Assembly: GCA_000696115.1 (NCBI GenBank)
Contig: JJOH01000002.1
Coordinates: 31,230 to 95,229, forward strand
Reading direction: 5' to 3'
Source: Streptomyces olindensis
Lineage (GTDB): Bacteria > Actinomycetota > Actinomycetes > Streptomycetales > Streptomycetaceae
Length of the DNA: 64,000 bases
Of the stretch, positions 54,838-63,325 are shown piece after piece (position 1 is the first letter of the stretch; each line of letters begins with the position of its first letter). The translations under genes were made by a program, and so were the position numbers. Below the pieces are notes generated by a model, which searched no databases, was not told the DNA's origin, and was given only the letters and a program-made list of their open reading frames with translations.

Positions 54838-55455
54838 TTGGGCCAGGGAGGCGCACCCCGGCGCGTGCAGGCGCACGACGGGGAACTGGGCGCGGCCGTC
54901 GCGCGGGCCCAGAACGGTGACGAGGCGGCCTTCTCGGTCGCCTACCGGATCGTGCAACCCGGGCTGCTGGGCTATCTGCGCGGACTGGTCGGCGAGGACG
55001 CGGAGGACGTGGCCTCCGACGCCTGGCTGGAGATCGCCCGGGACCTGGGGCGGTTCAAGGGCGACGGCGCCGGGTTCCGCGGCTGGACGGCGACCATCGC
55101 CCGGCACCGGGCCCTGGACCACCTGCGCCGCCAGCGGGTACGGCCGCGGTCCTCCGCGCTGGAACAGGACGTCCTGGACCTGCCCGGGCCGCACAGCACC
55201 CACGACCAGGCCCTGGAGGCCATCTCCACCGAGCACGCCCTCCGGCTGGTCGGCGGCCTCCCGCAGGACCAGGCCGAGGCGGTGCTGCTCCGGGTCGTGG
55301 TGGGCCTCGACGGCCCCGCCGCCGCCCGCGTCCTCGGCAAGCGGCCGGGGGCCGTGCGGACGGCGGTGTACCGGGGACTGAAGCGTCTCGCCGCCCAGTT
55401 GGGCGCCGAAGGTGTGACGGATGAGGCTCCACGGACGCTGGGGGAGTCGAAATGA
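54838..55455 (+). CDS. ECF-type RNA polymerase sigma factor (first paralogue)
   Basis: About 205 residues from a TTG at 54838 after TAGGACGG, or 196 from a GTG at 54865. Region 2 is in AAFSVAYRIVQPGLLGYLRGLVGEDAEDVASDAWLEIARDLGRFKGDGAGFRGWTATIARHRALDHLRR; region 4 in GLPQDQAEAVLLRVVVGLDGPAAARVLGKRPGAVRTAVYRGLKRLAAQL. It is closely similar to the sigma factor at 57025. It overlaps a 57-codon frame that leads into a membrane protein gene, a sigma/anti-sigma-like arrangement. Confidence 0.9.
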   Translation: MGQGGAPRRVQAHDGELGAAVARAQNGDEAAFSVAYRIVQPGLLGYLRGLVGEDAEDVASDAWLEIARDLGRFKGDGAGFRGWTATIARHRALDHLRRQRVRPRSSALEQDVLDLPGPHSTHDQALEAISTEHALRLVGGLPQDQAEAVLLRVVVGLDGPAAARVLGKRPGAVRTAVYRGLKRLAAQLGAEGVTDEAPRTLGESK

Positions 55456-55625
55456 ACGACGACGGCGGGCCGGGCGGACTGCCCCGGCCCGGTGCCCTGA
55501 ACAGGGCGGGCGAGCGGAACGTATGGATCGGCCCCGGAACACCGGGCCGACCGGCCCGGTCGTGGGAACGCGGCGGGCCATGCGGAGCGCGTGGATCGAG
55601 CAGGGACGGAACCGGACATGGGTGA
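55452..55625 (+). CDS. Small ORF bridging sigma factor and membrane partner
   Basis: A 57-residue frame starting with an ATG that overlaps the sigma stop (ATGA) and ending inside the start of the next gene (ATGGGTGA). Rich in Gly, Pro and Arg, no recognisable domain. Either a coupling peptide or simply an open frame; the double overlap is the only support. Confidence 0.3.
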   Translation: MNDDGGPGGLPRPGALNRAGERNVWIGPGTPGRPARSWERGGPCGARGSSRDGTGHG

Positions 55626-56595
55626 ACAACAGAGCGACGGCGGGGTTCCCGGCCGCCGGCGTGTGCACCCCGGCGGTTCCGCGTACGGCGACCGGGCGGC
55701 GCACCGGGCCGACGGCGGGCCGTCCGGCCATCTCGGCGCGCACGGACTCGACGGCCCGGGCCGCGTCGGCTCCCGGCACGTCCTGGACGACGCCGAACTG
55801 GAGCTGCTGCTCACCGCCGCCCTCATCCGGGACGGAATCGACGCCGAGGCCGAGCAGCGGGCCGTGGCCGCGTTCCGGGCCGCCCGGGACGCCGGCCCGC
55901 ACCGGGCCCGCACCCGCCGCCGGGACGACTGGCGGCCCCGCGAGCGGCGGCACCCGGGGCGTTCGCTGAAGGCCACGCTCTCCGTGCTGCTCGCCAGCCT
56001 CACGCTGGGCGGCGTCGCCGTCGCGGCGATCGGCTCGGTGGGATCCACGGACGGCGCCGACGACCGCGGCCGTACGCCCGCCTCCACCCGCGCCCCCGGC
56101 GCCTCGGCGGGCGAGCCCGGCGACACCCCGTCCGGCTCCGCCTCCGCGCACCCGGACCGTCCCGCGCCCGCCCAGGACACCGAGGCCCGGTGCCGCGCCT
56201 ACGAGCAGGTCGACGGCCGGGGCAGGGCCATGGACGCGACCGCCTGGAAGCGCCTCGTCGAGGCCGCGGGCGGTGAGAGGAACGTCACGGCGTACTGCGC
56301 CGAACAACTGGCCCGGTCCGAGGAGAAGCCCGGCGGCACCGCCCGGCCCGACAAGGGCGCGGACGCCCCGGGCTCCGGGGGCGCGGCCAACGGCTCCGGC
56401 AACGGCGACACCGGCACGGGCAACGCGGAGAACGGCTCCGGCAACGCGGACACCGGCTCGGGCACCGACCGGAGCGGCGGGGGCGGGGCCGCCGAGAGCG
56501 GCTCGTCGTCCGGGACGTCGTCCGGTGCGTCTGGTTCATCCGGTTCATCCGGAGGGCAGGACAGGCTCGCCCAGCCCGACGGCCGTCGCCGGTAA
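55618..56595 (+). CDS. Membrane partner of ECF sigma factor (first paralogue)
   Basis: A 325-residue protein. Cytoplasmic part of about 115 residues, with a helical DDAELELLLTAALIRDGIDAEAEQRAVAAFRAARDAG segment; one transmembrane helix (LKATLSVLLASLTLGGVAVAAIG); then an external region with Cys-containing domain RCRAYEQVDGRGRAMDATAWKRLVEAAGGERNVTAYCAEQLA and a Gly/Asn/Ser-rich tail. No zinc anti-sigma motif. The second paralogue (57699) has the same layout and the same spaced Cys pair, so this is a family. Predicted sigma regulator; inferred from order and topology. Confidence 0.78.
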   Translation: MGEQQSDGGVPGRRRVHPGGSAYGDRAAHRADGGPSGHLGAHGLDGPGRVGSRHVLDDAELELLLTAALIRDGIDAEAEQRAVAAFRAARDAGPHRARTRRRDDWRPRERRHPGRSLKATLSVLLASLTLGGVAVAAIGSVGSTDGADDRGRTPASTRAPGASAGEPGDTPSGSASAHPDRPAPAQDTEARCRAYEQVDGRGRAMDATAWKRLVEAAGGERNVTAYCAEQLARSEEKPGGTARPDKGADAPGSGGAANGSGNGDTGTGNAENGSGNADTGSGTDRSGGGGAAESGSSSGTSSGASGSSGSSGGQDRLAQPDGRRR

Positions 56596-57024
56596 TCGAA
56601 TCGGCGGCGGGTCCCCGAACGCCCAGCAGTCAGCCTCGGAAAGGCCCCGTGTCCGTGTGGTCCGCGTTCTGCCGCTCCCGGCACCTGCCGTCCGGCCCCG
56701 CCATGGCAACGGCCGGGGCCGCCACCCCCCACAGGAGAGGCCCCGGCCGTCGCGCGGCACGGGCCGCGCGGCGGCCCGTACTCCCTACAGCGCCTGGGGT
56801 GCGTTTTCTGTCACACCCACCCGTGTCACGGCTTAGTTGCATCTCGGACGGACATGGACGGGGAGTGGTTTCAGGTCGTAACGTGCCTTTCGCGCCAGAC
56901 CGCGGAGGCGACAAGACCACCACAACCACCTGCGGGTTTGTGGCCGCGACCATTGATTGAGGAACCACGACGGCGAGAACCCGGTCCGCGAGAGCGGCGC
57001 CGGTTTAGGCGCAAAAGGGGTGCG
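56596..57024. other. Intergenic region between the two ECF systems
   Basis: About 430 bp. It holds a perfect 10-bp hairpin, GGCCGGGGCC and GGCCCCGGCC (56711-56748), a likely terminator for the first unit, then a lower-GC stretch (56870-56970) that should contain the promoter of the second sigma gene, including GGAACC near 56961. An in-frame ATG at 56854 could extend the second sigma factor, but its sequence is not sigma-like. Confidence 0.55.
56711..56748 (+). terminator. Terminator hairpin after the first ECF unit
   Basis: Perfect 10-bp inverted repeat with an 18-nt loop, about 115 bp after the membrane-partner stop. GC-rich, no T run. Confidence 0.5.
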
Positions 57025-57699
57025 GTGCTGGGGGACGACGCGGAGCTGACCGCCGCGGTGCGTGCGGCACAGGACGGAGATGAGACCGCGTTCCGGACTG
57101 TGTACCGCGCCGTGCACCCGCGGCTGCTCGGATACGTACGGACGCTGGTCGGCGACCCCGACGCCGAGGACGTGACGTCCGAGGCGTGGCTGCAGATAGC
57201 CCGGGACCTGGAGCGGTTCACCGGCGACGCGGACCGCTTCCGCGGCTGGGCCGCCCGCATCGCCCGCAACCGCGCGCTGGACCACATACGCATGCGTGGA
57301 CGCCGGCCCGCGATCGGCGGCGACGAGACCGAACTGACCGGCCGGGCCGCCGAGTCCGACACGGCCGGCGAGGCCATCGAGGCGCTCGCCACCGACGGCA
57401 CGTTCTCCCTGATATCCCGGCTGCCGCAGGACCAGGCCGAGGCGGTGGTGCTGCGCGTGGTCGTGGGCCTCGACGCGAAGACGGCCGCCGAGACGCTCGG
57501 CAAGCGCCCGGGCGCGGTCCGCACGGCGGCGCACCGGGGCCTGAAGCGGCTCGCCGAACTGCTGGGCGACAATCCACAGGCCGATCCGGAATCGGCCGGG
57601 GTGCTCGACGCCCTGCCGCCCCAGCGAGAACCGCGCGGCGGCGCGGTGACGTCCGCAGGTGTGACGCACAGCGTTGCGCGGACGCAGAAGGATGTGTGA
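57025..57699 (+). CDS. ECF-type RNA polymerase sigma factor (second paralogue)
   Basis: A 224-residue sigma factor from a GTG at 57025, five nt after AAAGGGG. Region 2: TAFRTVYRAVHPRLLGYVRTLVGDPDAEDVTSEAWLQIARDLERFTGDADRFRGWAARIARNRALDHIRM; region 4: RLPQDQAEAVVLRVVVGLDAKTAAETLGKRPGAVRTAAHRGLKRLAELL. It is a close paralogue of the one at 54838, with an extra C-terminal tail of about 40 residues. Its stop shares a base with the membrane partner start (TGATG). Confidence 0.92.
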   Translation: MLGDDAELTAAVRAAQDGDETAFRTVYRAVHPRLLGYVRTLVGDPDAEDVTSEAWLQIARDLERFTGDADRFRGWAARIARNRALDHIRMRGRRPAIGGDETELTGRAAESDTAGEAIEALATDGTFSLISRLPQDQAEAVVLRVVVGLDAKTAAETLGKRPGAVRTAAHRGLKRLAELLGDNPQADPESAGVLDALPPQREPRGGAVTSAGVTHSVARTQKDV

Positions 57700-58760
57700 T
57701 GGCCGACGAGCAGTACAGGTGGCTGGACCGTGAAACGGCGGAACGTCTGCTGAGCGGAGAGCCACCGGAAGCTGTCGACGGCGCCCACCGCGGCGAGGCC
57801 GAACGGCTCGCCAGGACGCTCGACGCGTTGTCCGCATCACCCCCGCTGACCAGCGAGGAACTCCCCGGTGAGGCCGCGGCGATGGCCGCTTTCCGCAAGG
57901 CGCGCGCGGAACGCGCCGACACCGGGACGGCCCCCGCGACCGGTGGGGGACAGGCTTCCGGTGAGGTCGCCCACACCGGGCTGGTCCGGATCGGCGCCCC
58001 GGACGGCCGTGGCTCCGGCGCCGCCCGGCGGCCCCGCTGGGCGCGCCCCGCGCGCCTCGCACTGGCCGCCGTGCTGGCCGTCGGCATGGTCGGGGGCGTC
58101 GCCGTCGCGGCCGGAAGCGGAGTGCTGAGGACACCGTTCGGCGGCGAGGAGCCCGACCCGGGCGCCTCCGTCTCGACCGGGGCCACTCCTTACGAGCGCC
58201 CGCTGGTGTCCCCCTCGCCGAGCGAGGCACCGCGGGGCGGGTCCACCCCCGACGACGACACCCGGGACGACACCTCGACCGGCGGCGCCGGCGGCTCCGG
58301 GCGGGGCGAGGCACACGACGACGCCGGCCCGAAGCCCGACTCCGGCAAACGGGGAGGCGGCTCCGGCGACAGCCGCCGGGAACTCGCCGCCGCCTGCCGC
58401 GACCTGCGCGACGGCAAGCGGCTGGACGCCGACCGCAGGCGCGCCCTGCGGGACGCGGCGGGCGGAACCCGGGTGTGGCGGTACTGCGAGCGCGTCCTGT
58501 CCGAGGCCGACCCCCGCTCCGGGGAGCGGAACGACGGGCGTCAGGACAAGGGCGGCCACAAGTTCCGGGACGGCGGCCCGGGACAGGAGCCCGGGCAGGG
58601 CGGCAAGCCGGGCCGCGAGCAGGGCGGGACGCAGGACCGGCCCGGGCACAAGCACGGCGACCGGCCCGGGGACAAGCCCGGCGAGCGGGCCGGGCAGCAG
58701 GACGGCGGTGCGGACGACGGGGACCGCGGCCGGTCCACGCGTGCGCTCGCACCCCTGTGA
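57699..58760 (+). CDS. Membrane partner of ECF sigma factor (second paralogue)
   Basis: A 353-residue protein with a cytoplasmic helical part (residues about 1-125, DRETAERLLSGEPPEAVDG and EAAAMAAFRKARAERAD), one transmembrane helix (RLALAAVLAVGMVGGVAVAAGSGVL), a Ser/Thr/Asp-rich external linker, and a domain with a Cys pair (LAAACRDLRDGKRLDADRRRALRDAAGGTRVWRYCERVL) followed by a Gly/Arg/Lys/Asp/Gln-rich tail. Same architecture as the protein at 55618. Predicted regulator of the adjacent sigma factor. No zinc anti-sigma motif. Confidence 0.78.
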   Translation: MADEQYRWLDRETAERLLSGEPPEAVDGAHRGEAERLARTLDALSASPPLTSEELPGEAAAMAAFRKARAERADTGTAPATGGGQASGEVAHTGLVRIGAPDGRGSGAARRPRWARPARLALAAVLAVGMVGGVAVAAGSGVLRTPFGGEEPDPGASVSTGATPYERPLVSPSPSEAPRGGSTPDDDTRDDTSTGGAGGSGRGEAHDDAGPKPDSGKRGGGSGDSRRELAAACRDLRDGKRLDADRRRALRDAAGGTRVWRYCERVLSEADPRSGERNDGRQDKGGHKFRDGGPGQEPGQGGKPGREQGGTQDRPGHKHGDRPGDKPGERAGQQDGGADDGDRGRSTRALAPL

Positions 58761-58978
58761 CCTGCGGTTTCGTCCTCCGTGAAAATCTCCTGGCCGAGGG
58801 TGTGACGTTTTCGGCCGCCCCGGCGCAGTAATGAGTGAGCCGACTGGTCATCGGCCGTCGCACGGAGCCGGGGTTCCCCCCGTACCTACGGCTCGTGCAC
58901 CTGAGCGCGGGCGGGACACGTTCCCCCGGTCCCGCCCGCGCCCCATCTTCTCTCCCCTCCTCGCCGGGCTCGGCCCCC

Positions 58979-59845
58979 TCACCGGGACACGACGACCTTG
59001 TCGCCGTTGCGCACCTGCGCGTACAGGCCGGCGATCGCCGCCTCGTCCCGTACGTTGACGCAGCCGTGCGAGGCGCCCGCGTAGCCCCGGGCGGCGAAGT
59101 CCGCCGAGTAGTGCACGGCCTGGCCGCCGCTGAAGAACATCGCGTAGGGCATGGGGGAGTCGTAGAGCGTCGACACGTGGTCGCGGGACTTCCAGTAGAC
59201 GGAGAAGACGCCCTCCCGGGTCGGCGTGTACTGGGAGCCGAAGCGGACGGCCATCGTCGACACGGTCCGCCCGTCGATCATCCAGCGCAGTGTCCTGCTG
59301 GTCTTGTCGACGCACAGCACCCGGCCGGTCGCGCAGCGCGGGTCCGGCGGGTCCGCCGGCTGCCCGCCCATCAGGTACAGGTCCCACTTTCCGGGCTCGT
59401 GTGTCATGCCGAGCAGCCGCTGCCAGGTGACGGTGTCGGTCCTCCCGGTGCGCGGCAGCCCGCGCTTGCCCTGGAAGCCGCTGACCGCCTTCTCCGTCGG
59501 CCCGTCGTACGTCCCCGTCGGCCCGTCGAAGAGCCAGGCGACCTGCCGCAGCCGCGCCTGGAGTTCGCGGACGTCGTGGCCGGTGTCGCCGCGGGACCAC
59601 AGCACGCGGGGCGCGGCGCGGGGCCGGTCGTCACCGGGCGGGGCGGGGGCGGTGCCCGGTCCGCCACCGCCATCGCCATCGCCGTCCGGCGTGCGGGCCG
59701 GGGACGGGGTGCCGTCGGGAATCTCGATGTGCACCGGCGACCGGCGCTTCCCGTCGCCCTCGGGGGCCTGCACGGTACAGCCGGTCACCACGGCCAGTAC
59801 GGCGGCCGCCACCGCGATCGCTCTCCCCATGCCCCTGGTACGCAC
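58979..59845 (-). CDS. Lipoprotein L,D-transpeptidase
   Basis: A 288-residue exported protein. The lipobox VVTGC puts the lipidated Cys at residue 23 from a GTG at 59845 (ATG 59830 also possible). A Pro/Asp/Gly-rich linker is followed by a peptidoglycan-binding 1 domain ([40 protein letters not shown]) and a YkuD L,D-transpeptidase domain, with nucleophile Cys in [10 protein letters not shown]. It cross-links wall peptides 3-3 or anchors proteins. Located right beside the two ECF systems. Confidence 0.9.
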   Translation of the reverse strand: MRTRGMGRAIAVAAAVLAVVTGCTVQAPEGDGKRRSPVHIEIPDGTPSPARTPDGDGDGGGGPGTAPAPPGDDRPRAAPRVLWSRGDTGHDVRELQARLRQVAWLFDGPTGTYDGPTEKAVSGFQGKRGLPRTGRTDTVTWQRLLGMTHEPGKWDLYLMGGQPADPPDPRCATGRVLCVDKTSRTLRWMIDGRTVSTMAVRFGSQYTPTREGVFSVYWKSRDHVSTLYDSPMPYAMFFSGGQAVHYSADFAARGYAGASHGCVNVRDEAAIAGLYAQVRNGDKVVVSR

Positions 59846-59967
59846 ACGACCCCCCGTCGTCTCACCGGCGTGCCCGGATGTCACCTGAGATGTTCCCCGG
59901 ACGTGACCGGTCGCGAACCAGGGGGCATCGTGGTGAGCCAGGCCACTGCTGCGGGAGGCATCACACC

Positions 59968-61548
59968 ATGACGCGAGAGTCGGAGTCGGGGCTGCCGATC
60001 GAGCCGGTCTACGGGCCGGACGCCCTTGCGGGCTGGGATCCGCGGGAGAAGCTGGGGGAGCCGGGGGCGTACCCCTTCACCCGGGGTGTCTACCCGACCA
60101 TGTACACCGGCCGTCCCTGGACGATGCGCCAGTACGCGGGCTTCGGTACGGCGGCGGAGTCCAACGCCCGCTACCGGCAACTGATCGCCCACGGCACGAC
60201 GGGCCTGTCCGTCGCCTTCGACCTGCCCACCCAGATGGGCCACGACTCCGACGCCCCGCTCGCGCACGGCGAGGTCGGCCGGGTGGGCGTCGCCGTCGAC
60301 TCGATCGACGACATGCGCGTGCTGTTCGACGGCATCCCGCTGGACCAGGTCTCCACGTCGATGACGATCAACGCCCCGGCGGCCGTGCTGCTGCTCCTGT
60401 ACCAACTGGTGGCGGAGGAGCAGGGCGTCGACGCCGACAAGCTGACGGGCACGATCCAGAACGACGTGCTCAAGGAGTACATCGCCCGCGGCACGTACAT
60501 CTTCCCGCCGAAGCCCTCGCTGCGCCTGACCGCCGACATCTTCCGATACTGCCGGGCCGGGATCCCGAGGTGGAACACGATCTCGATCTCCGGCTACCAC
60601 ATGGCCGAGGCGGGCGCGTCCCCCGCGCAGGAGATCGCGTTCACCCTGGCCGACGGCGTCGAGTACGTCCGTACCGCGGTCGCCGCCGGCATGGACGTGG
60701 ACGACTTCGCCCCGCGCCTGTCCTTCTTCTTCGTGGCCCGGACGACGATCCTGGAGGAGGTCGCCAAGTTCCGCGCGGCGCGCCGGATCTGGGCGCGGGT
60801 GATGAAGGAGGAGTTCGGCGCGCGGAACCCCAAGTCGCTGATGCTGCGCTTCCACACGCAGACGGCCGGGGTGCAGCTGACGGCCCAGCAGCCCGAGGTC
60901 AACCTCGTGCGCGTGGCGGTGCAGGGCCTCGCCGCGGTCCTGGGCGGCACCCAGTCCCTGCACACCAACTCCTTCGACGAGGCCATCGCCCTGCCGACCG
61001 ACAGGAGCGCCCGGCTGGCCCTGCGCACCCAGCAGGTCCTGGCGCACGAGACGGACGTGACGGCCACCGTGGACCCGTTCGCGGGCTCCTACGCCGTCGA
61101 GCGGATGACGGACGACGTGGAGGCCGCGGCCGTCGAGCTGATGGCGAAGGTCGAGGAGCTGGGCGGCGCGGTCGGCGCCATCGAGCGCGGCTTCCAGAAG
61201 AACGAGATCGAGCGCAGCGCCTACCGCATCGCGCGGGAGACCGAGTCCGGCGAACGGGTCGTGGTCGGCGTCAACCGCTTCCAGCTCGACGAGGAGGAGC
61301 CGTACGAGCCCCTGCGCGTCGACCCCGCCATCGAGGCCCGGCAGGCCGAGCGCCTGGCCGCGCTGCGCGCGGAGCGCGACCGGACGGCGGTGGACGCGGC
61401 CCTCGCGGCCCTGCGGAAGGCCGCCGAGGGCGAGGACAACGTGCTGTACCCGATGAAGGAGGCGCTGCGAGCCCGGGCGACGGTGGGCGAGGTCTGCGAC
61501 GCGCTGCGCCAGGTGTGGGGGACGTACGTCCCGTCGGACGCCTTCTGA
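59968..61548 (+). CDS. Methylmalonyl-CoA mutase family large subunit
   Basis: A 526-residue catalytic-domain-only subunit of the B12-dependent acyl-CoA mutases, without the C-terminal cobalamin-binding domain. It begins with the typical [30 protein letters not shown]. The substrate-selecting pair matches methylmalonyl-CoA mutase: Tyr46 in TMYTGR and Arg186 in PSLRL, where isobutyryl-CoA mutase has Phe and Gln. His211 is in [12 protein letters not shown] separate B12-binding subunit is required and is not encoded in the window. ATG follows GCGGGAGGC. Confidence 0.9.
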   Translation: MTRESESGLPIEPVYGPDALAGWDPREKLGEPGAYPFTRGVYPTMYTGRPWTMRQYAGFGTAAESNARYRQLIAHGTTGLSVAFDLPTQMGHDSDAPLAHGEVGRVGVAVDSIDDMRVLFDGIPLDQVSTSMTINAPAAVLLLLYQLVAEEQGVDADKLTGTIQNDVLKEYIARGTYIFPPKPSLRLTADIFRYCRAGIPRWNTISISGYHMAEAGASPAQEIAFTLADGVEYVRTAVAAGMDVDDFAPRLSFFFVARTTILEEVAKFRAARRIWARVMKEEFGARNPKSLMLRFHTQTAGVQLTAQQPEVNLVRVAVQGLAAVLGGTQSLHTNSFDEAIALPTDRSARLALRTQQVLAHETDVTATVDPFAGSYAVERMTDDVEAAAVELMAKVEELGGAVGAIERGFQKNEIERSAYRIARETESGERVVVGVNRFQLDEEEPYEPLRVDPAIEARQAERLAALRAERDRTAVDAALAALRKAAEGEDNVLYPMKEALRARATVGEVCDALRQVWGTYVPSDAF

Positions 61549-61608
61549 ACCGGCCCCCGGGCGGGGAGCACTCTCGGGATGTCAGACCCGCGTGCGACAC
61601 TCCTTCGC

Positions 61609-62256
61609 ATGTTCGGTGTCATCGATCTGCCCACCTACCTGGCGGGCCTCGTCCTGATCATCCTGCTGCCCGGTCCCAACTCGCTGTACGTGCTGTCCGT
61701 GGCCGCCCGCCGGGGCGTGCGGGCCGGGTACACCGCCGCCGCCGGAGTCTGGGGCGGGGACACGGTGCTGATGACGCTGTCCGCGGCCGGGGTCGCCTCG
61801 CTGCTGCAGGCGAACGCCGTGCTGTTCGGGATCGTGAAGTACGCCGGGGCCGGTTATCTGACGTGGTTGGCGCTCGGCATGCTGCGGGCCGCGTGGGGCA
61901 TGTGGCGGACGCGCGGGGAGCGGCCCGCCGACGGCGAGGCGCCCGCGCCCGCCGAGGAGCGGCCCTTCCGGCGCGCCTTCGTCGTCAGCCTGTTCAACCC
62001 CAAGGCGATCCTCTTCTTCGTCGCCTTCTTCGTGCAGTTCGTGGACCCCGGCTACGCCTATCCGGCCCTGTCCTTCGTCGTCCTCGGCGTCCTCGCCCAG
62101 GTCGCCAGCGTGCTGTACCTCAGCGCGCTGATATTCGGCGGCACGAAACTGGCCGCCGCCTTCCGCCGCCGCAGGCGCCTGTCGGCGGGGGCGACCTCGG
62201 CGGCGGGCGCGCTGTTCCTGGGCTTCGCGGTGAAGCTCTCGCTGACGAGTGCGTAG
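61609..62256 (+). CDS. LysE/LeuE-family amino acid exporter
   Basis: A 215-residue transporter of the LysE superfamily, nearest the LeuE/RhtB type, with about six helices. The N-terminal motif LVLIILLPGPNSLYVLSVAARRGVRAGYTAAAGVWGGDTVLM is characteristic, and FRRAFVVSLFNPKAILFFVAFFVQFVDP is the second conserved block. An upstream ATG at 61579 would add MSDPRATLLR. Exports neutral amino acids; substrate uncertain. Confidence 0.9.
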   Translation: MFGVIDLPTYLAGLVLIILLPGPNSLYVLSVAARRGVRAGYTAAAGVWGGDTVLMTLSAAGVASLLQANAVLFGIVKYAGAGYLTWLALGMLRAAWGMWRTRGERPADGEAPAPAEERPFRRAFVVSLFNPKAILFFVAFFVQFVDPGYAYPALSFVVLGVLAQVASVLYLSALIFGGTKLAAAFRRRRRLSAGATSAAGALFLGFAVKLSLTSA

Positions 62257-62341
62257 GGCCGCGGTACCGGCTCACGCCGCACCGGCACCCACAGGGACGA
62301 ACGCGCCCGCCTGATGGCGGACTTCTCCTTGTCGGTCCGGG

Positions 62342-63262
62342 TCAGGCCCGCTTCGCGCGGGCCCGCCGTACGGCCCGCGTGACCACGGGCGGCAGCAGGT
62401 CCTTGGCGAGCCGGCGGGCCCGGGAGGGGGCGGGCCGGGCCGGGCGCGCCGCACGGGACTCGGTGGCCTGGGGGGCGGGGGCCGGCACCGGCGCGGGCTC
62501 CACGTAGTGCCGGGAGGGCGGGAACGACGGCGGCTTCATGCCCCTGGAGCGGGCCCGGACCAGCGTGTGCCCGGCCGCCTGCTGCACGCTCAGCCCGCAG
62601 TCCGAGCGCTGCCGGAGCATGGCGAGCAGCTCCTCCTGGAGCGGCTCGGGGTCGCCCCAGGTGCCGTACAGCTTCTGCGTGCTGAGGCAGATCGGGCGCA
62701 GGCCGCGGTTGAGGACGGCCTCCCAGGCGGCGACCGAGACACCCGGGGTGTGCTCGGAGCGGAAGTCGTCGAGGACCACGATGCCGTCGGGCAGCAGGAT
62801 GTCGTGGGCCGCGCCGATGTCGCCGTGCACGTGCTCGTACAGGTGCGAGGCGTCGATGTGGATGAAGCGGCAGGTGCGGGGGGCCACCTGGTCGGACACC
62901 AGGGAGCTGGGGCCCGCGATCACTGTCGGCAGGGTGTCGTGGAAGGAGAGGTAGTTCCGCTCGAAGGCCTGCTGGGTCAGTGAGGCGTAGGACTTCTGCG
63001 ACTCCGCCTGGTTGGCGCCGTCCGGGGCCTCGCCCTCGAACAGGTCGCAGACCGTGAACTTCTCGCCGTCCTGCAGGTGGTGGCCGAGCAGGATGGCGCT
63101 CTTGCCCATGTAGACGCCGAGTTCCAGCAGGTCGCCCCGCATGCCCTGCTTCTGCTGCTGTTCCAGGAACCAGGTGAACAGCATCTGGTCCAGCGGCGGG
63201 AACCAGCCCGGAACGTCGGTGAGTTCGCCGGGGAGCTTGTCGGTCGCTTGTGCGTTGGTCAT
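62342..63262 (-). CDS. Class I SAM-dependent methyltransferase
   Basis: A 306-residue protein. Rossmann methyltransferase motif I is in DLLELGVYMGKSAILLG, an acidic loop at KFTVCDLFEG, and a TylF/macrocin-O-methyltransferase-like motif RFIHIDASHLYEHVHGDIGAAHDILLPDGIVVLDDF. The C-terminal ~60 residues are Pro/Ala/Arg-rich and low complexity. In Streptomyces this family is often near sugar or cell-surface genes; here an acyltransferase follows upstream on the same strand. Substrate unknown. Confidence 0.85.
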   Translation of the reverse strand: MTNAQATDKLPGELTDVPGWFPPLDQMLFTWFLEQQQKQGMRGDLLELGVYMGKSAILLGHHLQDGEKFTVCDLFEGEAPDGANQAESQKSYASLTQQAFERNYLSFHDTLPTVIAGPSSLVSDQVAPRTCRFIHIDASHLYEHVHGDIGAAHDILLPDGIVVLDDFRSEHTPGVSVAAWEAVLNRGLRPICLSTQKLYGTWGDPEPLQEELLAMLRQRSDCGLSVQQAAGHTLVRARSRGMKPPSFPPSRHYVEPAPVPAPAPQATESRAARPARPAPSRARRLAKDLLPPVVTRAVRRARAKRA

Positions 63263-63325
63263 GAGACGAGCCTTCTCTCTGAGCGTTGCCCAAACCGACG
63301 GTGGGTTGAACGTCCCGTGAACAGC

